This document shows, in pieces, positions 7,375 to 16,600 of a stretch of 64,000 nucleotides of DNA. Positions within the stretch are counted from its first letter, which is position 1. Every line of letters begins with the position of its first letter. Below the pieces are notes generated by a model. That model saw only the letters and a program-made list of their open reading frames with translations, was not told the DNA's origin and searched no databases. The translations under genes were made by a program, and so were the position numbers. Source of the stretch: an uncultured Bacilli bacterium (GTDB taxonomy: Bacteria > Bacillota_I > Bacilli_A > RF39 > UBA660); assembly GCA_934148535.1 (NCBI GenBank), contig CAKPDF010000007.1, positions 4,088 through 68,087 on the forward strand, read 5' to 3'.

Positions 7375-8188
7375 GGAAATAGAGAGGACTATTATAAAAA
7401 AGTATCGTAAGGATATATGGAGTAAATTTGTTAAGGCAGTAATAGAATATAAATTAATATCTGAAAATGATAAGATTATGGTTTGTATTTCTGGGGGGAA
7501 AGATTCTTTTCTTATGGCTAAATGTATTCAGGAATTACAAAGACATGGGAAGGTTAAATTTGAAGCTAGATATGTGGTTATGGATCCTGGATATAATGAT
7601 TATAATAGAGAAATGATTACTGATAATGCTAAAACATTAGGTGTAGATATAGAGATATTTGATAGTGATATTTTTGATGTTGTTAGTAATGTTAGTGATG
7701 GCAATCCATGTTATTTATGTGCTAGAATGAGAAGGGGATTTTTATATAATAAGGCAAAAGAACTTGGTTGTAATAAGATAGCACTTGGTCATCATTTTGA
7801 TGATGTTATTGAGACTACATTACTTTCTATGTTTTATGGTTCTGAGATTAAGACTATGATGCCTAAACTTCATAGTGATAATTTTCCTGGTATTGAATTA
7901 ATTAGGCCACTTTATATGGTTCATGAGGAATCTATTATTGCTTGGAGAAATTTTAACGATTTGACTTTTATTAATTGTGCTTGTAGATTTACTGAGGGGT
8001 GTTCTTTGATTAATGATGGTACTAGTAAGAGAAAAGAAATTAAGGAATTAATAAAAAAATTAAGAAAGATTAATAATAGGATAGATTATAATATTTTTAA
8101 GAGTATGGATAATGTTAATTTGGATTGTGTTTTGGGTGTTAAGAGTAATGGTAAATATAAGAGTTTTTTAGATGATTATGATAAGTAA
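7361..8188 (+). CDS. TtcA-like ATP-dependent tRNA thiolase
   Basis: The 275-residue protein is a PP-loop ATPase of the TtcA/TtuA group, which adenylates a tRNA base and replaces oxygen with sulfur. The PP-loop is SGGKDS (44-49). A CxxC pair (C117, C120 in CYLCARMRRG) and a later cysteine cluster (C206, C208, C214) can hold the Fe-S cluster known in TtcA, and GHHFDD (143-148) is the other conserved loop. The chosen ATG at 7361 has AAGGAG (7346-7351) upstream; earlier in-frame codons lie too close to or before this site. The gene overlaps the desulfurase gene by 14 bases. The modified base could be 2-thiocytidine-32, as for TtcA, but related enzymes act elsewhere. Confidence 0.85.
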   Translation: MERYKEIERTIIKKYRKDIWSKFVKAVIEYKLISENDKIMVCISGGKDSFLMAKCIQELQRHGKVKFEARYVVMDPGYNDYNREMITDNAKTLGVDIEIFDSDIFDVVSNVSDGNPCYLCARMRRGFLYNKAKELGCNKIALGHHFDDVIETTLLSMFYGSEIKTMMPKLHSDNFPGIELIRPLYMVHEESIIAWRNFNDLTFINCACRFTEGCSLINDGTSKRKEIKELIKKLRKINNRIDYNIFKSMDNVNLDCVLGVKSNGKYKSFLDDYDK

Positions 8189-8285
8189 GTAGTTTATGGT
8201 TACAATACATCGGTATTAATTTTAAATTTTAAAGGTAGCAGAAATATTTTAAATTCATACTATACAGTGTGGAGGTAAGTAGAAA

Positions 8286-9065
8286 TTGAGTTGGTTTAGA
8301 GAATTAAATCCAATTATACAGGCAATTATTGCTACTACATTTACTTGGGGTATTACTGCATTAGGTTCTTTGGTGGTATGTTTTTTTAAAGAGGTAAATA
8401 AAAAGATTCTTAATACTGTTTTGGGATTTAGTGCTGGGGTTATGATTGCTGCTTCTTTTTGGTCTTTACTTATACCTGCTATAGATTTATCTGTGACACT
8501 TGGATATATAGCGTGGTTATTTCCAGCATTAGGTTTTATTATTGGGGGATTATTTGTACTTTTATCTGATAAATTTTTAGATAAAGTTCTTAGTAATAGG
8601 GATACATCTATTAATTTTAAAAGGAGTATTCTTTTAATATCTGCTATTACTATTCATAATATTCCTGAGGGTATGGCTATTGGTGTTGCTTTTGGTGGTA
8701 TATCTAATGGAGGTGTTAGTTTAATTAGTGCTTTGATGTTGGCGGTTGGAATTGGTATTCAAAATTTTCCAGAGGGTGCAGCTGTTTCTTTACCACTTCG
8801 TAGTTATGGCTATTCTAGGTTTAAAAGTTTTATGTATGGGCAAGCATCTGGGTTAGTAGAGCCAATATCTGCTATAATTGGGGTAATACTTGTTTTAAAG
8901 ATTAAATTTATTATGCCATTTTTATTATCTTTTGCAGCGGGCGCTATGATATGCGTGGTTGCAAGAGAATTATTGCCAGAATCTATTACATCTGATAAGG
9001 ATTTATCTACTTTGGGAATGATTGTTGGCTTTGTTGTGATGATGATATTGGATATTGCAATTTAA
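8286..9065 (+). CDS. ZIP-family metal transporter
   Basis: This is a 259-residue membrane protein of the ZIP family, which imports Zn2+, Fe2+ or Mn2+. About eight hydrophobic segments are visible. The metal-binding motifs are HNIPEG (124-129) in TM4 and QNFPEG (159-164) in TM5, in the arrangement of ZupT-like bacterial members. A TTG start at 8286 fits GGAGG (8271-8275) with a ten-base spacer; no ATG lies nearby. It forms its own transcription unit, ended by the terminator at 9070-9095. No recognised metal-responsive operator or riboswitch was seen in the 97-base leader region. Confidence 0.92.
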   Translation: MSWFRELNPIIQAIIATTFTWGITALGSLVVCFFKEVNKKILNTVLGFSAGVMIAASFWSLLIPAIDLSVTLGYIAWLFPALGFIIGGLFVLLSDKFLDKVLSNRDTSINFKRSILLISAITIHNIPEGMAIGVAFGGISNGGVSLISALMLAVGIGIQNFPEGAAVSLPLRSYGYSRFKSFMYGQASGLVEPISAIIGVILVLKIKFIMPFLLSFAAGAMICVVARELLPESITSDKDLSTLGMIVGFVVMMILDIAI

Positions 9066-9069
9066 ATTA

Positions 9070-9095
9070 AAAAGAGTTCTTTTGAACTCTTTTAA
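9070..9095 (+). terminator. Rho-independent terminator
   Basis: AAAAGAGTTC (9070-9079) pairs with GAACTCTTTT (9084-9093) around a TTTT loop, just after the ZIP gene. Confidence 0.8.
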
Positions 9096-9182
9096 TTGGT
9101 ACTTTGGGAATATTTTTTGATACATAAATTGACAATGTTTATTATATATGTTAGAATTGTTGTGAAATGAGAGGCGTTTTTT

Positions 9183-10886
9183 GTGAAAAATATCAATAAG
9201 ACAAAATATGAGTATTTACTTGATTGTAATAGTGAATATATGAATATGGTTGCTTTATCTTTTGGTAATAAAAAAATTACTTATGAAGAAATGCATGAAC
9301 AAATTGAGAAATTTGTAAGGTTACTTTATGCTAAAGGAATTAGGAGTGGTGATATAATAGGAGTTATTACTTTAAATACTCCAGAATCTGTATATTTATT
9401 GTATGCTCTTGATATAATTGGTGCGGTTGTAGTAGGGTATAGCCCTTTAGATAATGCAGAAAAAATAAAAAAAGATTTTGAAATTGTAAGACCAAAAATG
9501 ATTATATCTGTAGATATGTGTTATAGTAATTTTAAAGATTCGGAAAAGTCTTTGAATTTTTCTTCAATATTGTATTCTCCTTTTGAGTCATTAAATAATT
9601 TGAGGATTAAGACTGGTTATAATTTTATGCAATTAATGAAGGGGAATTTTAAATTGTCTAGAAATAGTAATTTGAGCTATTTATTAAAACAAGATTATAG
9701 TTTGGTTAATTATAAAAAGGCTGATTATGAGGAGAATAGAATAACTGATATATTATTTACTGGTGGTTCAACTGGAGTTCATAAGGGCGTTGATTTATCT
9801 GGTAGTGGTTTGAATTATGTTGTTGAGGGTATGAATTCTATTTTTCCTGCAGAGCCTGGAATGATTCATTTGGGAAATATTCCAATTGGTCATATGGCTT
9901 ATGGTAGGATGATAATGCATTATGCTTTGTGCAATAATATGGAACTTGCACTTACTTTAAAGGCTTTTCCAAGTGATTTTTATGATGAAATTGTTAGAAC
10001 TCATGCTAATGCTGCTGTTGGTGGTCCACCTCATTGGGTATCTTTAATTGAACAACATGGTGAAGAATTTGTTCCTAATAGCAAATTAAAGAAAGGAACT
10101 TTAAATGAATTGCATTATGCTACATCTGGTGGAGAAGCAAAAAAAGAAATTACTGATAAAGCAATAAACCAAGCGTTAAGATTTTGTGGTAGTGATGCAG
10201 TTTTGGGCGATGGTTTAGGCGCTACTGAAACTTGGGCTTCTATGATGATTAATAACGGTAAAATTCATACGTCTGGTACTATTGGTCAACCAATTTCTAC
10301 AATAGATATAAAAATAATTGATCCAATTACTAATTTAGAAGTTAAGAAAGGTGAAAAAGGATTATTATGTGTTTCTGGTCCTTCTGTAATGATTGGATAT
10401 CATAATAATCCAGAAGAGACAGAAAAGGTAATTTTTGTTGATGGCAATGGAAAAAAGTGGATTAATATAGGTGATATTGTTCAGCAGTTAGATAATGGTG
10501 AATATAAATATATTGGTAGACAGAAACGTAATTTTGTATCTGGAATAGAAAATATTTATCCTGAAGAACTTGAGAATTTATTATTAGAATTGCCTGAAGT
10601 TAGAGAAGTAGTTGTTACAGCGATATCTGATAATATGCTACAGTTTATTCCAAGATATCATATATCTTTGTATAATTATAATATTAATTATAATGATTTT
10701 GAAAACAGATTAAAATCACTTGTTGTATCTCGTTTAAGTGAAAACTGGTTACCTTGTTCTATTGAATATTATGATAAACCTTTAGAGAGAATGGCAAATT
10801 CAAAAATTAATATTTCATTTTATAAATTACTTGATGAGAAATATATAAGTGACAATAAAAATGTTAAAAGATTAGTATTAAAATAA
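9183..10886 (+). CDS. Adenylate-forming enzyme (acyl-CoA synthetase / AMP-ligase family)
   Basis: The 567-residue protein belongs to the ANL superfamily, which activates carboxylic acids as acyl-adenylates. The phosphate-binding loop is TGGSTGVHKG (193-202), motif A5 is GDGLGATET (342-350), the ribose-binding Asp is D431 in NIGDIV, the hinge region is GRQKRNFVSG (445-454), and the likely catalytic lysine is K541 in ANSKIN. The GTG start at 9183 follows GAGAGGCG. The gene is a monocistron ended by the terminator at 10885-10917. The substrate (fatty acid or other acid) cannot be inferred, and no carrier protein or thioesterase gene is adjacent. Confidence 0.85.
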   Translation: MKNINKTKYEYLLDCNSEYMNMVALSFGNKKITYEEMHEQIEKFVRLLYAKGIRSGDIIGVITLNTPESVYLLYALDIIGAVVVGYSPLDNAEKIKKDFEIVRPKMIISVDMCYSNFKDSEKSLNFSSILYSPFESLNNLRIKTGYNFMQLMKGNFKLSRNSNLSYLLKQDYSLVNYKKADYEENRITDILFTGGSTGVHKGVDLSGSGLNYVVEGMNSIFPAEPGMIHLGNIPIGHMAYGRMIMHYALCNNMELALTLKAFPSDFYDEIVRTHANAAVGGPPHWVSLIEQHGEEFVPNSKLKKGTLNELHYATSGGEAKKEITDKAINQALRFCGSDAVLGDGLGATETWASMMINNGKIHTSGTIGQPISTIDIKIIDPITNLEVKKGEKGLLCVSGPSVMIGYHNNPEETEKVIFVDGNGKKWINIGDIVQQLDNGEYKYIGRQKRNFVSGIENIYPEELENLLLELPEVREVVVTAISDNMLQFIPRYHISLYNYNINYNDFENRLKSLVVSRLSENWLPCSIEYYDKPLERMANSKINISFYKLLDEKYISDNKNVKRLVLK

Positions 10887-10917
10887 AACTACAAGTTGTA
10901 ATATAACTTGTAGTTTT
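10885..10917 (+). terminator. Rho-independent terminator
   Basis: A 13-bp perfect stem (10885-10897 with 10905-10917) starts inside the stop codon region of the AMP-ligase gene. Confidence 0.8.
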
Positions 10918-10985
10918 GTTGTATAAAAAGATAGCATTTATGTTTGATATATGATATAATGATTAGTGTAAGGAGTTGTGTTGGT

Positions 10986-12815
10986 ATGTCTTTTGGTGTT
11001 TATTTTTCAATTAGTTCATTAATGGTGATTCTTATTTTATCATATATGTTTTTTTCAAAACAAAGAATTGATAATTCTGAAACAAGAGTATATGGTTTAA
11101 TTTTAATTGTTACAATTATTGGATTGTCATTAGAGATAATTACTTGTTTGTGGTTTAATAATGGTGCTGATTTAAATAGTATAATTTATAAATTTGTTTC
11201 TAAACTTACTTCTTCTTATTATGCAATATGGAGTGGTTTATTTGTTATATATTTGATGAATATATGCGGTGCTAGTAAAAATATTAAAAATACTTTTATA
11301 TTTTTATTGGTTTGTGTTTTTTTGCTGATATTAATTTTCCCTATTTATTATATTGTTTTTGATAGGGGTATTCTTCCTACTGGATTATCTATATATTTTA
11401 CATATATAATGTGTTTTGTTTTTTCAATTATGGATTTATATTATTGCTTAAAATATAGAAATAAAATTGTGACTTCGAAGTTTACTCCGGTATATTCTCT
11501 TTTGGTGTTTGGTGGTTTTGATATAATTTTAGGTGTTTTTTATCCTGAATGTTTTTTGATGGGTTATGTGTATTCATTAATTGTTATTATTATGTATTTT
11601 ACAATAGAAAATCCTGACGTTAAGATGATTCAAAAACTTGAATTTGCTAGGGAACAAGCGGAGCGTGCTAATAGAGCTAAATCAGATTTTCTTTCTAGTA
11701 TGTCACATGAAATTAGGACCCCTCTAAATGCTATAATAGGTTTATCTGAAGATAATTTAACTTATATCGATAAAGTACCTAGTGAGTTAATTGAAAATTC
11801 TAAGGATATTGTAAATGCTTCTCAGACATTATTAGAAATTGTTGGTAATATTCTAGATATTAATAAAATAGAGGAAAATAAAATGGATATTATTGATTCT
11901 ATTTATAATCCTAAGGAAGAAATTACTAATATGTGTAAAATAACACAAACACGTATAGGTGATAAAAATATTAAATTTAATCTTAATATTGCGGATGATA
12001 TTCCTTATGAATTAATTGGAGATAAAGGAAAGATAAAGGAGATAGTTAATAATTTACTTACTAATGCGATTAAATATACTAATGAGGGATATATTAATTT
12101 AAATATTAAATGTATAAATAATATTAAAAAAAATATTTCTAATATTATTATTGTTTGTGAGGATACTGGAAAAGGTATAAAGAAAGAATATATTAATAGA
12201 TTGTTTAATAAATTTGATAGATTAGATGTAGAAAGGAATACTACAACAGAGGGAACTGGTTTAGGTCTTGCTATTACTAAGTCTTTAGTAGAAATGATGA
12301 ATGGAAAAATCAATGTTCAATCACAGTATGGCAAAGGTTCTATTTTTATGGTTAATATACCTCAAAAGATTAATAAAATGCTTAAATCAAAAGATGATAA
12401 AAAAATAAGTAGTGATGTAACAAATGAAAATCATTTAAGAGGTTTGGAACATAAAAAAATATTAATTGTGGATGATAATAAGTTAAATATTAAGGTTGCT
12501 TGCAGGGCATTAAAGAATTTTAATTTTGATATTGATGAATGCTATGATGGACTTCAATGTTTGAATAAGATTAAAAATGGTAATAATTATGATTTGATTT
12601 TTATGGATATAATGATGCCAAAGATGAATGGGGAAGAATGTATTAGAGAGTTAAAGAAAATTAATTCATTTAATACTCCTGTAATTGCGTTAACTGCTGA
12701 TGCAGTTAGTGGTGTAAAAGAAAAATATATAAAAATAGGATTTATTGATTATATTTCTAAGCCATTTACCAAAGAACAAATTAAAGATAAAATTAATAAT
12801 ATATTATCTGATTAG
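10986..12815 (+). CDS. Membrane hybrid histidine kinase with receiver domain
   Basis: The 609-residue protein combines about seven N-terminal membrane segments (residues 1-210) with a histidine kinase core and a C-terminal receiver. The H-box is SMSHEIRTPLNAIIG with phospho-accepting H241. The N-box is NNLLTNAIKYT (N356), followed by DTGKGI and GTGLGLAI (G1 and G2). The receiver has the VDD acid pair and the phospho-acceptor D541 in FMDIMMPKMNG. The ATG at 10986 follows AAGGAG (10970-10975); an in-frame TTG at 10944 lies upstream of the -10 box TATAAT (10955-10960) and is rejected. No DNA-binding regulator is adjacent, so the output partner is unknown. The 7TM sensor suggests a membrane or small hydrophobic signal. 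Confidence 0.9.
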   Translation: MSFGVYFSISSLMVILILSYMFFSKQRIDNSETRVYGLILIVTIIGLSLEIITCLWFNNGADLNSIIYKFVSKLTSSYYAIWSGLFVIYLMNICGASKNIKNTFIFLLVCVFLLILIFPIYYIVFDRGILPTGLSIYFTYIMCFVFSIMDLYYCLKYRNKIVTSKFTPVYSLLVFGGFDIILGVFYPECFLMGYVYSLIVIIMYFTIENPDVKMIQKLEFAREQAERANRAKSDFLSSMSHEIRTPLNAIIGLSEDNLTYIDKVPSELIENSKDIVNASQTLLEIVGNILDINKIEENKMDIIDSIYNPKEEITNMCKITQTRIGDKNIKFNLNIADDIPYELIGDKGKIKEIVNNLLTNAIKYTNEGYINLNIKCINNIKKNISNIIIVCEDTGKGIKKEYINRLFNKFDRLDVERNTTTEGTGLGLAITKSLVEMMNGKINVQSQYGKGSIFMVNIPQKINKMLKSKDDKKISSDVTNENHLRGLEHKKILIVDDNKLNIKVACRALKNFNFDIDECYDGLQCLNKIKNGNNYDLIFMDIMMPKMNGEECIRELKKINSFNTPVIALTADAVSGVKEKYIKIGFIDYISKPFTKEQIKDKINNILSD

Positions 12816-12820
12816 ATTTA

Positions 12821-12853
12821 ATACTAAAATTCTTGTTTTTAGTATTTTTTTTT
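12821..12853 (+). terminator. Rho-independent terminator
   Basis: ATACTAAAA (12821-12829) pairs with TTTTAGTAT (12837-12845), followed by eight Ts. Confidence 0.8.
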
Positions 12854-12890
12854 AATATTTGAAAAGTTTAATATTGGAGGATCACTTATT

Positions 12891-13970
12891 ATGAATGATA
12901 CAATACGATATAATTTATTTATATTTCTTTCTGTTATTAGTAGAAATTTAATTTCAATATTTTCTTTAGTCTTTTTATATTCTTATGGTTATACTATAAA
13001 AGATATTTTTTTATTTTTAACGGTTATGTATGGTGTAGGAATTATTTCAAATACTTTAGGAATTTATTTGTCATCAAAAATTTCTTTTAAGTATGTGCTA
13101 ATAATTTCAAGTATTATTAATATATTGGGTTATTATTATTTGTCGGTTATGAATAAGGATTTATTTAGTTTAATAATTTTAAGTATTATTATGTCGTTTG
13201 GAGATTGTTTATATAATTCTGTTAGACATTATGTTGCTATTAGTATTAAAGATATTAAAGTTAATAATATTCTTATTTGGAATTATATTGGAATAATGTT
13301 TACTTCTATAATATCTGCATATATTACTAAGAATATATCAATATTATTTGGAGTAATTGTTTCTTTTATTATATCTTTGATTAGTATTATTCCACTTTAT
13401 AAGATTAAAAGTTGTAATAAGGGTAATGTAACATTCAAAGATATTTCTATAAAGGATAAGAAATATTTTTTTGTATTAGAGCAATTTAAAGTTGTATTTT
13501 GTGAATTACAGAATTTATTTTTATTTCTTTATATTGATAATAATTTAATGTATATTGGAGGATTTCAAGTAGTAATTGGGATTGCTTCAATTATATTTTT
13601 ATTTTATTTTAATAGGAAAATTGATTATAAGTATTTTAAATATTTTAACTTTATATTATGTATTGTTTTACTTTTAAAACTTAATGTAGATAATAAATAT
13701 ATTATGTACGCTATTGCATTATTTGAAGGATTGTGTTTAAAAGAGTACGAGTATTTTAGTACGGTTAATTTATATGATGTTTCTAATAATAATATTTTTG
13801 GTTATTTGATTATTTGTGAAATTATATTTAGTGTGAGTAAATTTTTAATACTAATATTTTCTTACTTTTTTGTTAGTAATTTATATGTTTTTATGATGAT
13901 TTGTATTTTATTTATATTTATTAGTGGATTTGTTTATCCTAAAAAATTAGATAAAAATTTATTTACTTAA
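12891..13970 (+). CDS. Polytopic membrane protein, MFS-like
   Basis: The 359-residue protein consists almost entirely of hydrophobic helices (about ten to eleven), with a polar central loop (about 165-190) dividing it into two halves, as in major facilitator transporters. The MFS loop-2 motif is weak or missing. GGAGG precedes the ATG at 12891. It lies between a terminated kinase gene and folD (42-base gap), so it may be co-transcribed with folD. The substrate is unknown. It is shorter than typical 12-TM transporters (about 400 residues). Confidence 0.6.
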   Translation: MNDTIRYNLFIFLSVISRNLISIFSLVFLYSYGYTIKDIFLFLTVMYGVGIISNTLGIYLSSKISFKYVLIISSIINILGYYYLSVMNKDLFSLIILSIIMSFGDCLYNSVRHYVAISIKDIKVNNILIWNYIGIMFTSIISAYITKNISILFGVIVSFIISLISIIPLYKIKSCNKGNVTFKDISIKDKKYFFVLEQFKVVFCELQNLFLFLYIDNNLMYIGGFQVVIGIASIIFLFYFNRKIDYKYFKYFNFILCIVLLLKLNVDNKYIMYAIALFEGLCLKEYEYFSTVNLYDVSNNNIFGYLIICEIIFSVSKFLILIFSYFFVSNLYVFMMICILFIFISGFVYPKKLDKNLFT

Positions 13971-14012
13971 ATAAAATATTATGATATATTAGGCAAAAGA
14001 GGTGAAGTATAT

Positions 14013-14849
14013 ATGACAATATTAGATTGTAGAGAGATAAAAAATAATATTATTAAAGATATTAAAAATAAGGTTAGTAAACTTCCTAGAAAGCCTACTT
14101 TAGCGGTTATTTCTACTATGGATGATGAGAGTAGTAAAATTTATGTTAATAGTAAAAAGAAAATGTGTGAAGATATTGGATATGATTTTAGATATTTTGA
14201 ATGTAGTGATATGAGTGAGAGTGAGATTAGTGATATTATTCTAAAACTTAATAATTATGATGATGTTGATGGTATATTATTGCAACTTCCAGTTAGAGAT
14301 GGTCTTGACGCTAATAAACTTATATCTTTAATAAGTTATAAAAAAGATGTTGATGGTCTTACTGATATTAATATGGGTAAGGTTATAAATAATAATTCTT
14401 ATTTATGTTCTTGTACTGATATGGGAATTATTAAATTATTAGATGCCTATAATATTGATATTAGTGGAAAAAATGTGGTTATTATTGGAAGAAGTAGGTT
14501 AGTGGGGAAGAGTTTAGCTAATTTGTTTTTAAACAGAGATGCTACAGTTTGTGTATGTCATAGTAAGAGTAAAGATATTTCTTTTTATACTAAAAATGCT
14601 GATATAGTGGTTGTTTGTGTAGGTAAGCAAAAATTTTTAAATGCTGAGATGGTTAAGAATGGTAGTATTATAATAGATGTAGGTATTCATAGATTAGATA
14701 ATGGTAGTATTGTAGGAGATTGTGATTTTGATTCACTTGCTAGTAAAGTTAGTTATATTACTCCAGTCCCTTTTGGTGTTGGGCAGATGACAGTTGCAAT
14801 GTTAGCAGTTAATATATATACAGCATATATTAAAAATAATGATAATTAA
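14013..14849 (+). CDS. folD: Methylenetetrahydrofolate dehydrogenase / cyclohydrolase
   Basis: FolD interconverts 5,10-methylene-THF and 10-formyl-THF in one-carbon metabolism, using NADP+. The 278 residues are full length. The catalytic Tyr/Lys pair is Y44/K48 in YVNSK; DGILLQLPV and KDVDGLTDIN form the substrate cleft. The dinucleotide-binding segment GRSRLVGKS and the terminal VPFGVGQMT are diagnostic, although the usual PGGVGPMT is PFGVGQMT here. AGAGGTGAAG precedes the start. The next gene (YceD-like) starts 48 bases later behind its own TATAAT box. Confidence 0.95.
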   Translation: MTILDCREIKNNIIKDIKNKVSKLPRKPTLAVISTMDDESSKIYVNSKKKMCEDIGYDFRYFECSDMSESEISDIILKLNNYDDVDGILLQLPVRDGLDANKLISLISYKKDVDGLTDINMGKVINNNSYLCSCTDMGIIKLLDAYNIDISGKNVVIIGRSRLVGKSLANLFLNRDATVCVCHSKSKDISFYTKNADIVVVCVGKQKFLNAEMVKNGSIIIDVGIHRLDNGSIVGDCDFDSLASKVSYITPVPFGVGQMTVAMLAVNIYTAYIKNNDN

Positions 14850-14897
14850 CTTGCTATTTTTTCTTATATTTGGTATAATTAGTTGGCAGGTGATATT

Positions 14898-15398
14898 ATG
14901 AATATAAATTTAACAATGTTAGTTACTAATAATCTTGATGATATAGTAGTAGATGATGATGTAGTTATACCTGCTACCTTGATTTCTTCTAGTGAAATTA
15001 GAAGACTTTATAATGTTCATTTTAAAGGAGATATTACTAAATTATATAGTGGAGATTATTCTATAGAGGGAATTCTTACTGGCACAATGATATTAGCAGA
15101 TGCTGTAACATTGGAAGATGTTAGTTATGATTTTAATATAGAAATTTCTGAAGAATTTGATGAATTTGGTAAAAAAAATGATAATAATTTAAAAATTGTG
15201 CAAAATACTCTTGATATTACTGAATTTTTGTGGCAAAATATATTAGTGGAAATTCCTTTAAAAGTTGTTTCAGAGAAGAATCAAAATTTAAAGTTAGAAG
15301 GAAATGGATGGCGTCTTATTACTGAAGAGGATTTAGAACATAGTAATAATTCACCATTTAGTGAATTAAAAGAGAAACTTAATTCAAGGAAGGAGTGA
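14898..15398 (+). CDS. YceD/DUF177 family protein
   Basis: This 166-residue protein precedes rpmF, the conserved partner position of the YceD (DUF177) family, which is implicated in 23S rRNA or ribosome assembly. The family core includes the GTMILADAVTLEDV segment and a long acidic loop. The ATG at 14898 follows AGGTGAT; the in-frame TTG at 14883 precedes that site and is rejected. TATAAT at 14874-14879 gives a very short leader. The gap to rpmF is five bases, so translation is coupled. The function is known only from homologues in other bacteria and in plastids. Confidence 0.85.
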   Translation: MNINLTMLVTNNLDDIVVDDDVVIPATLISSSEIRRLYNVHFKGDITKLYSGDYSIEGILTGTMILADAVTLEDVSYDFNIEISEEFDEFGKKNDNNLKIVQNTLDITEFLWQNILVEIPLKVVSEKNQNLKLEGNGWRLITEEDLEHSNNSPFSELKEKLNSRKE

Positions 15399-15403
15399 AT
15401 GTA

Positions 15404-15592
15404 ATGGCAGTTCCATTTAGAAAAGTTAGTAAGACTAGAAGAGATATGAGAAGAACTCATTATAAAGTTAGTGCTAATGGATTAGTTGCTTGTCCTAATT
15501 GTAAAGAAATGATTAGACCTCATAGAGCTTGTCCTAAGTGTGGATTTTATAAGGGTAAGAATGTCGTATCTAAGGAAGAAAATGCAGCCTAA
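15404..15592 (+). CDS. rpmF: Ribosomal protein bL32, zinc-binding form
   Basis: This is the 62-residue large-subunit protein L32. It begins MAVPFRKVSKTRRDMRRTH and has a complete four-cysteine zinc ribbon (CPNC, then CPKC), the C+ form replaced under zinc limitation in some bacteria. The ATG at 15404 follows AAGGAG (15388-15394 region). A GTG at 15395 is in frame but overlaps that site. It is the second gene of the YceD-RpmF operon, closed by a terminator. Confidence 0.95.
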   Translation: MAVPFRKVSKTRRDMRRTHYKVSANGLVACPNCKEMIRPHRACPKCGFYKGKNVVSKEENAA

Positions 15593-15616
15593 ATTTATAT
15601 TTAGTGCTTTTTTTTT
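15589..15616 (+). terminator. Rho-independent terminator after rpmF
   Basis: CTAAAT (15589-15594) pairs with ATTTAG (15599-15604) and is followed by TGC and a long T run. Confidence 0.6.
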
Positions 15617-15658
15617 GTTCTTTTTTGTGTTAAAATTATTGTAGTTTGAGGTGAATGT

Positions 15659-16600
15659 ATGAAAAAGAAGTTATTGTCAGTAATTGTTTCTTGCTATAAT
15701 GAAGAAGAAACTGTTCCTTTGTTTTATGAAGAGATTAATAAGGTAAGTGAAAGGATGGATTATCTTGATTTTGAGTTTATATTTGTGAATGATGGTAGTA
15801 AGGATAAAACTTTAGATATATTAAAGAAATTGCATAAAAAGGATAGGAGGGTTAAATATTATTCATTTTCTAGAAATTTTGGAAAGGAAGCTGCTATGTA
15901 TGCAGGATTATGTTCTAGTAATGGAGATTATGTAACTTTAATGGATGCTGATTTGCAGGATCCGCCTAGTATGTTAGAGGAAATGTATAATTATATTGTA
16001 AAAGATGGATATGATTGTGTTGGGACTAGGAGAGTTACGAGAAAAGGAGAACCTCCTATTAGAAGTTTTTTTGCAAGAATTTTTTATAAACTTATAAATA
16101 AGATGAGTAAGGTTCCTATGGTGGATGGAGCTAGAGATTATAGGTTAATGACAAGACAAATGGTTAATTCTATTATTGATATGAAAGAATATAATCGTTA
16201 TTCTAAGGGATTATTTAGTTTTGTTGGTTATAATACTAAGTGGCTTGAGTATGAAAATGTTGAAAGAGTTGCTGGAGAGACTAAATGGAGTTTTTGGAAA
16301 TTGTTTATTTATGCTATAGATGGAATATGTGCTTTTTCTACTGTTCCTTTGGTTGTTAGTGCTGTTATTGGGGTTGCTTTTTGTATTATTAGTTTTATTA
16401 TGATTTTAGTTATTATTATTAAAACTTTAGCTTTTGGTGATCCTGTTAGTGGATGGCCTAGTATGGTTTGTATAATGTTTATGGTAAGTGGTATTCAATT
16501 ATTAGTTATGGGTATTATGGGAGAATATTTGGCTAAAACATATTTAGAGACTAAGGGAAGACCTATTTATATAATTAAGGAGAGTAGTGATGATGAGTAA
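15659..16600 (+). CDS. GtrB-like polyprenyl-phosphate glycosyltransferase (GT2)
   Basis: The 313-residue protein has an N-terminal GT-A domain and two C-terminal membrane helices (about 228-258 and 268-292), the layout of GtrB/DPM-like enzymes that load a sugar onto undecaprenyl phosphate at the inner membrane face. Motifs are SCYNEEETVPLFY at the start, FVNDGSKDKT, the metal-binding DADLQDPP, and a GTRRxxRKGEP loop. It overlaps the next gene, a GtrA-like flippase, by 11 bases, so the pair should make and flip a polyprenyl-phosphate sugar. The final GT-C enzyme is not in this two-gene unit. Confidence 0.9.
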   Translation: MKKKLLSVIVSCYNEEETVPLFYEEINKVSERMDYLDFEFIFVNDGSKDKTLDILKKLHKKDRRVKYYSFSRNFGKEAAMYAGLCSSNGDYVTLMDADLQDPPSMLEEMYNYIVKDGYDCVGTRRVTRKGEPPIRSFFARIFYKLINKMSKVPMVDGARDYRLMTRQMVNSIIDMKEYNRYSKGLFSFVGYNTKWLEYENVERVAGETKWSFWKLFIYAIDGICAFSTVPLVVSAVIGVAFCIISFIMILVIIIKTLAFGDPVSGWPSMVCIMFMVSGIQLLVMGIMGEYLAKTYLETKGRPIYIIKESSDDE

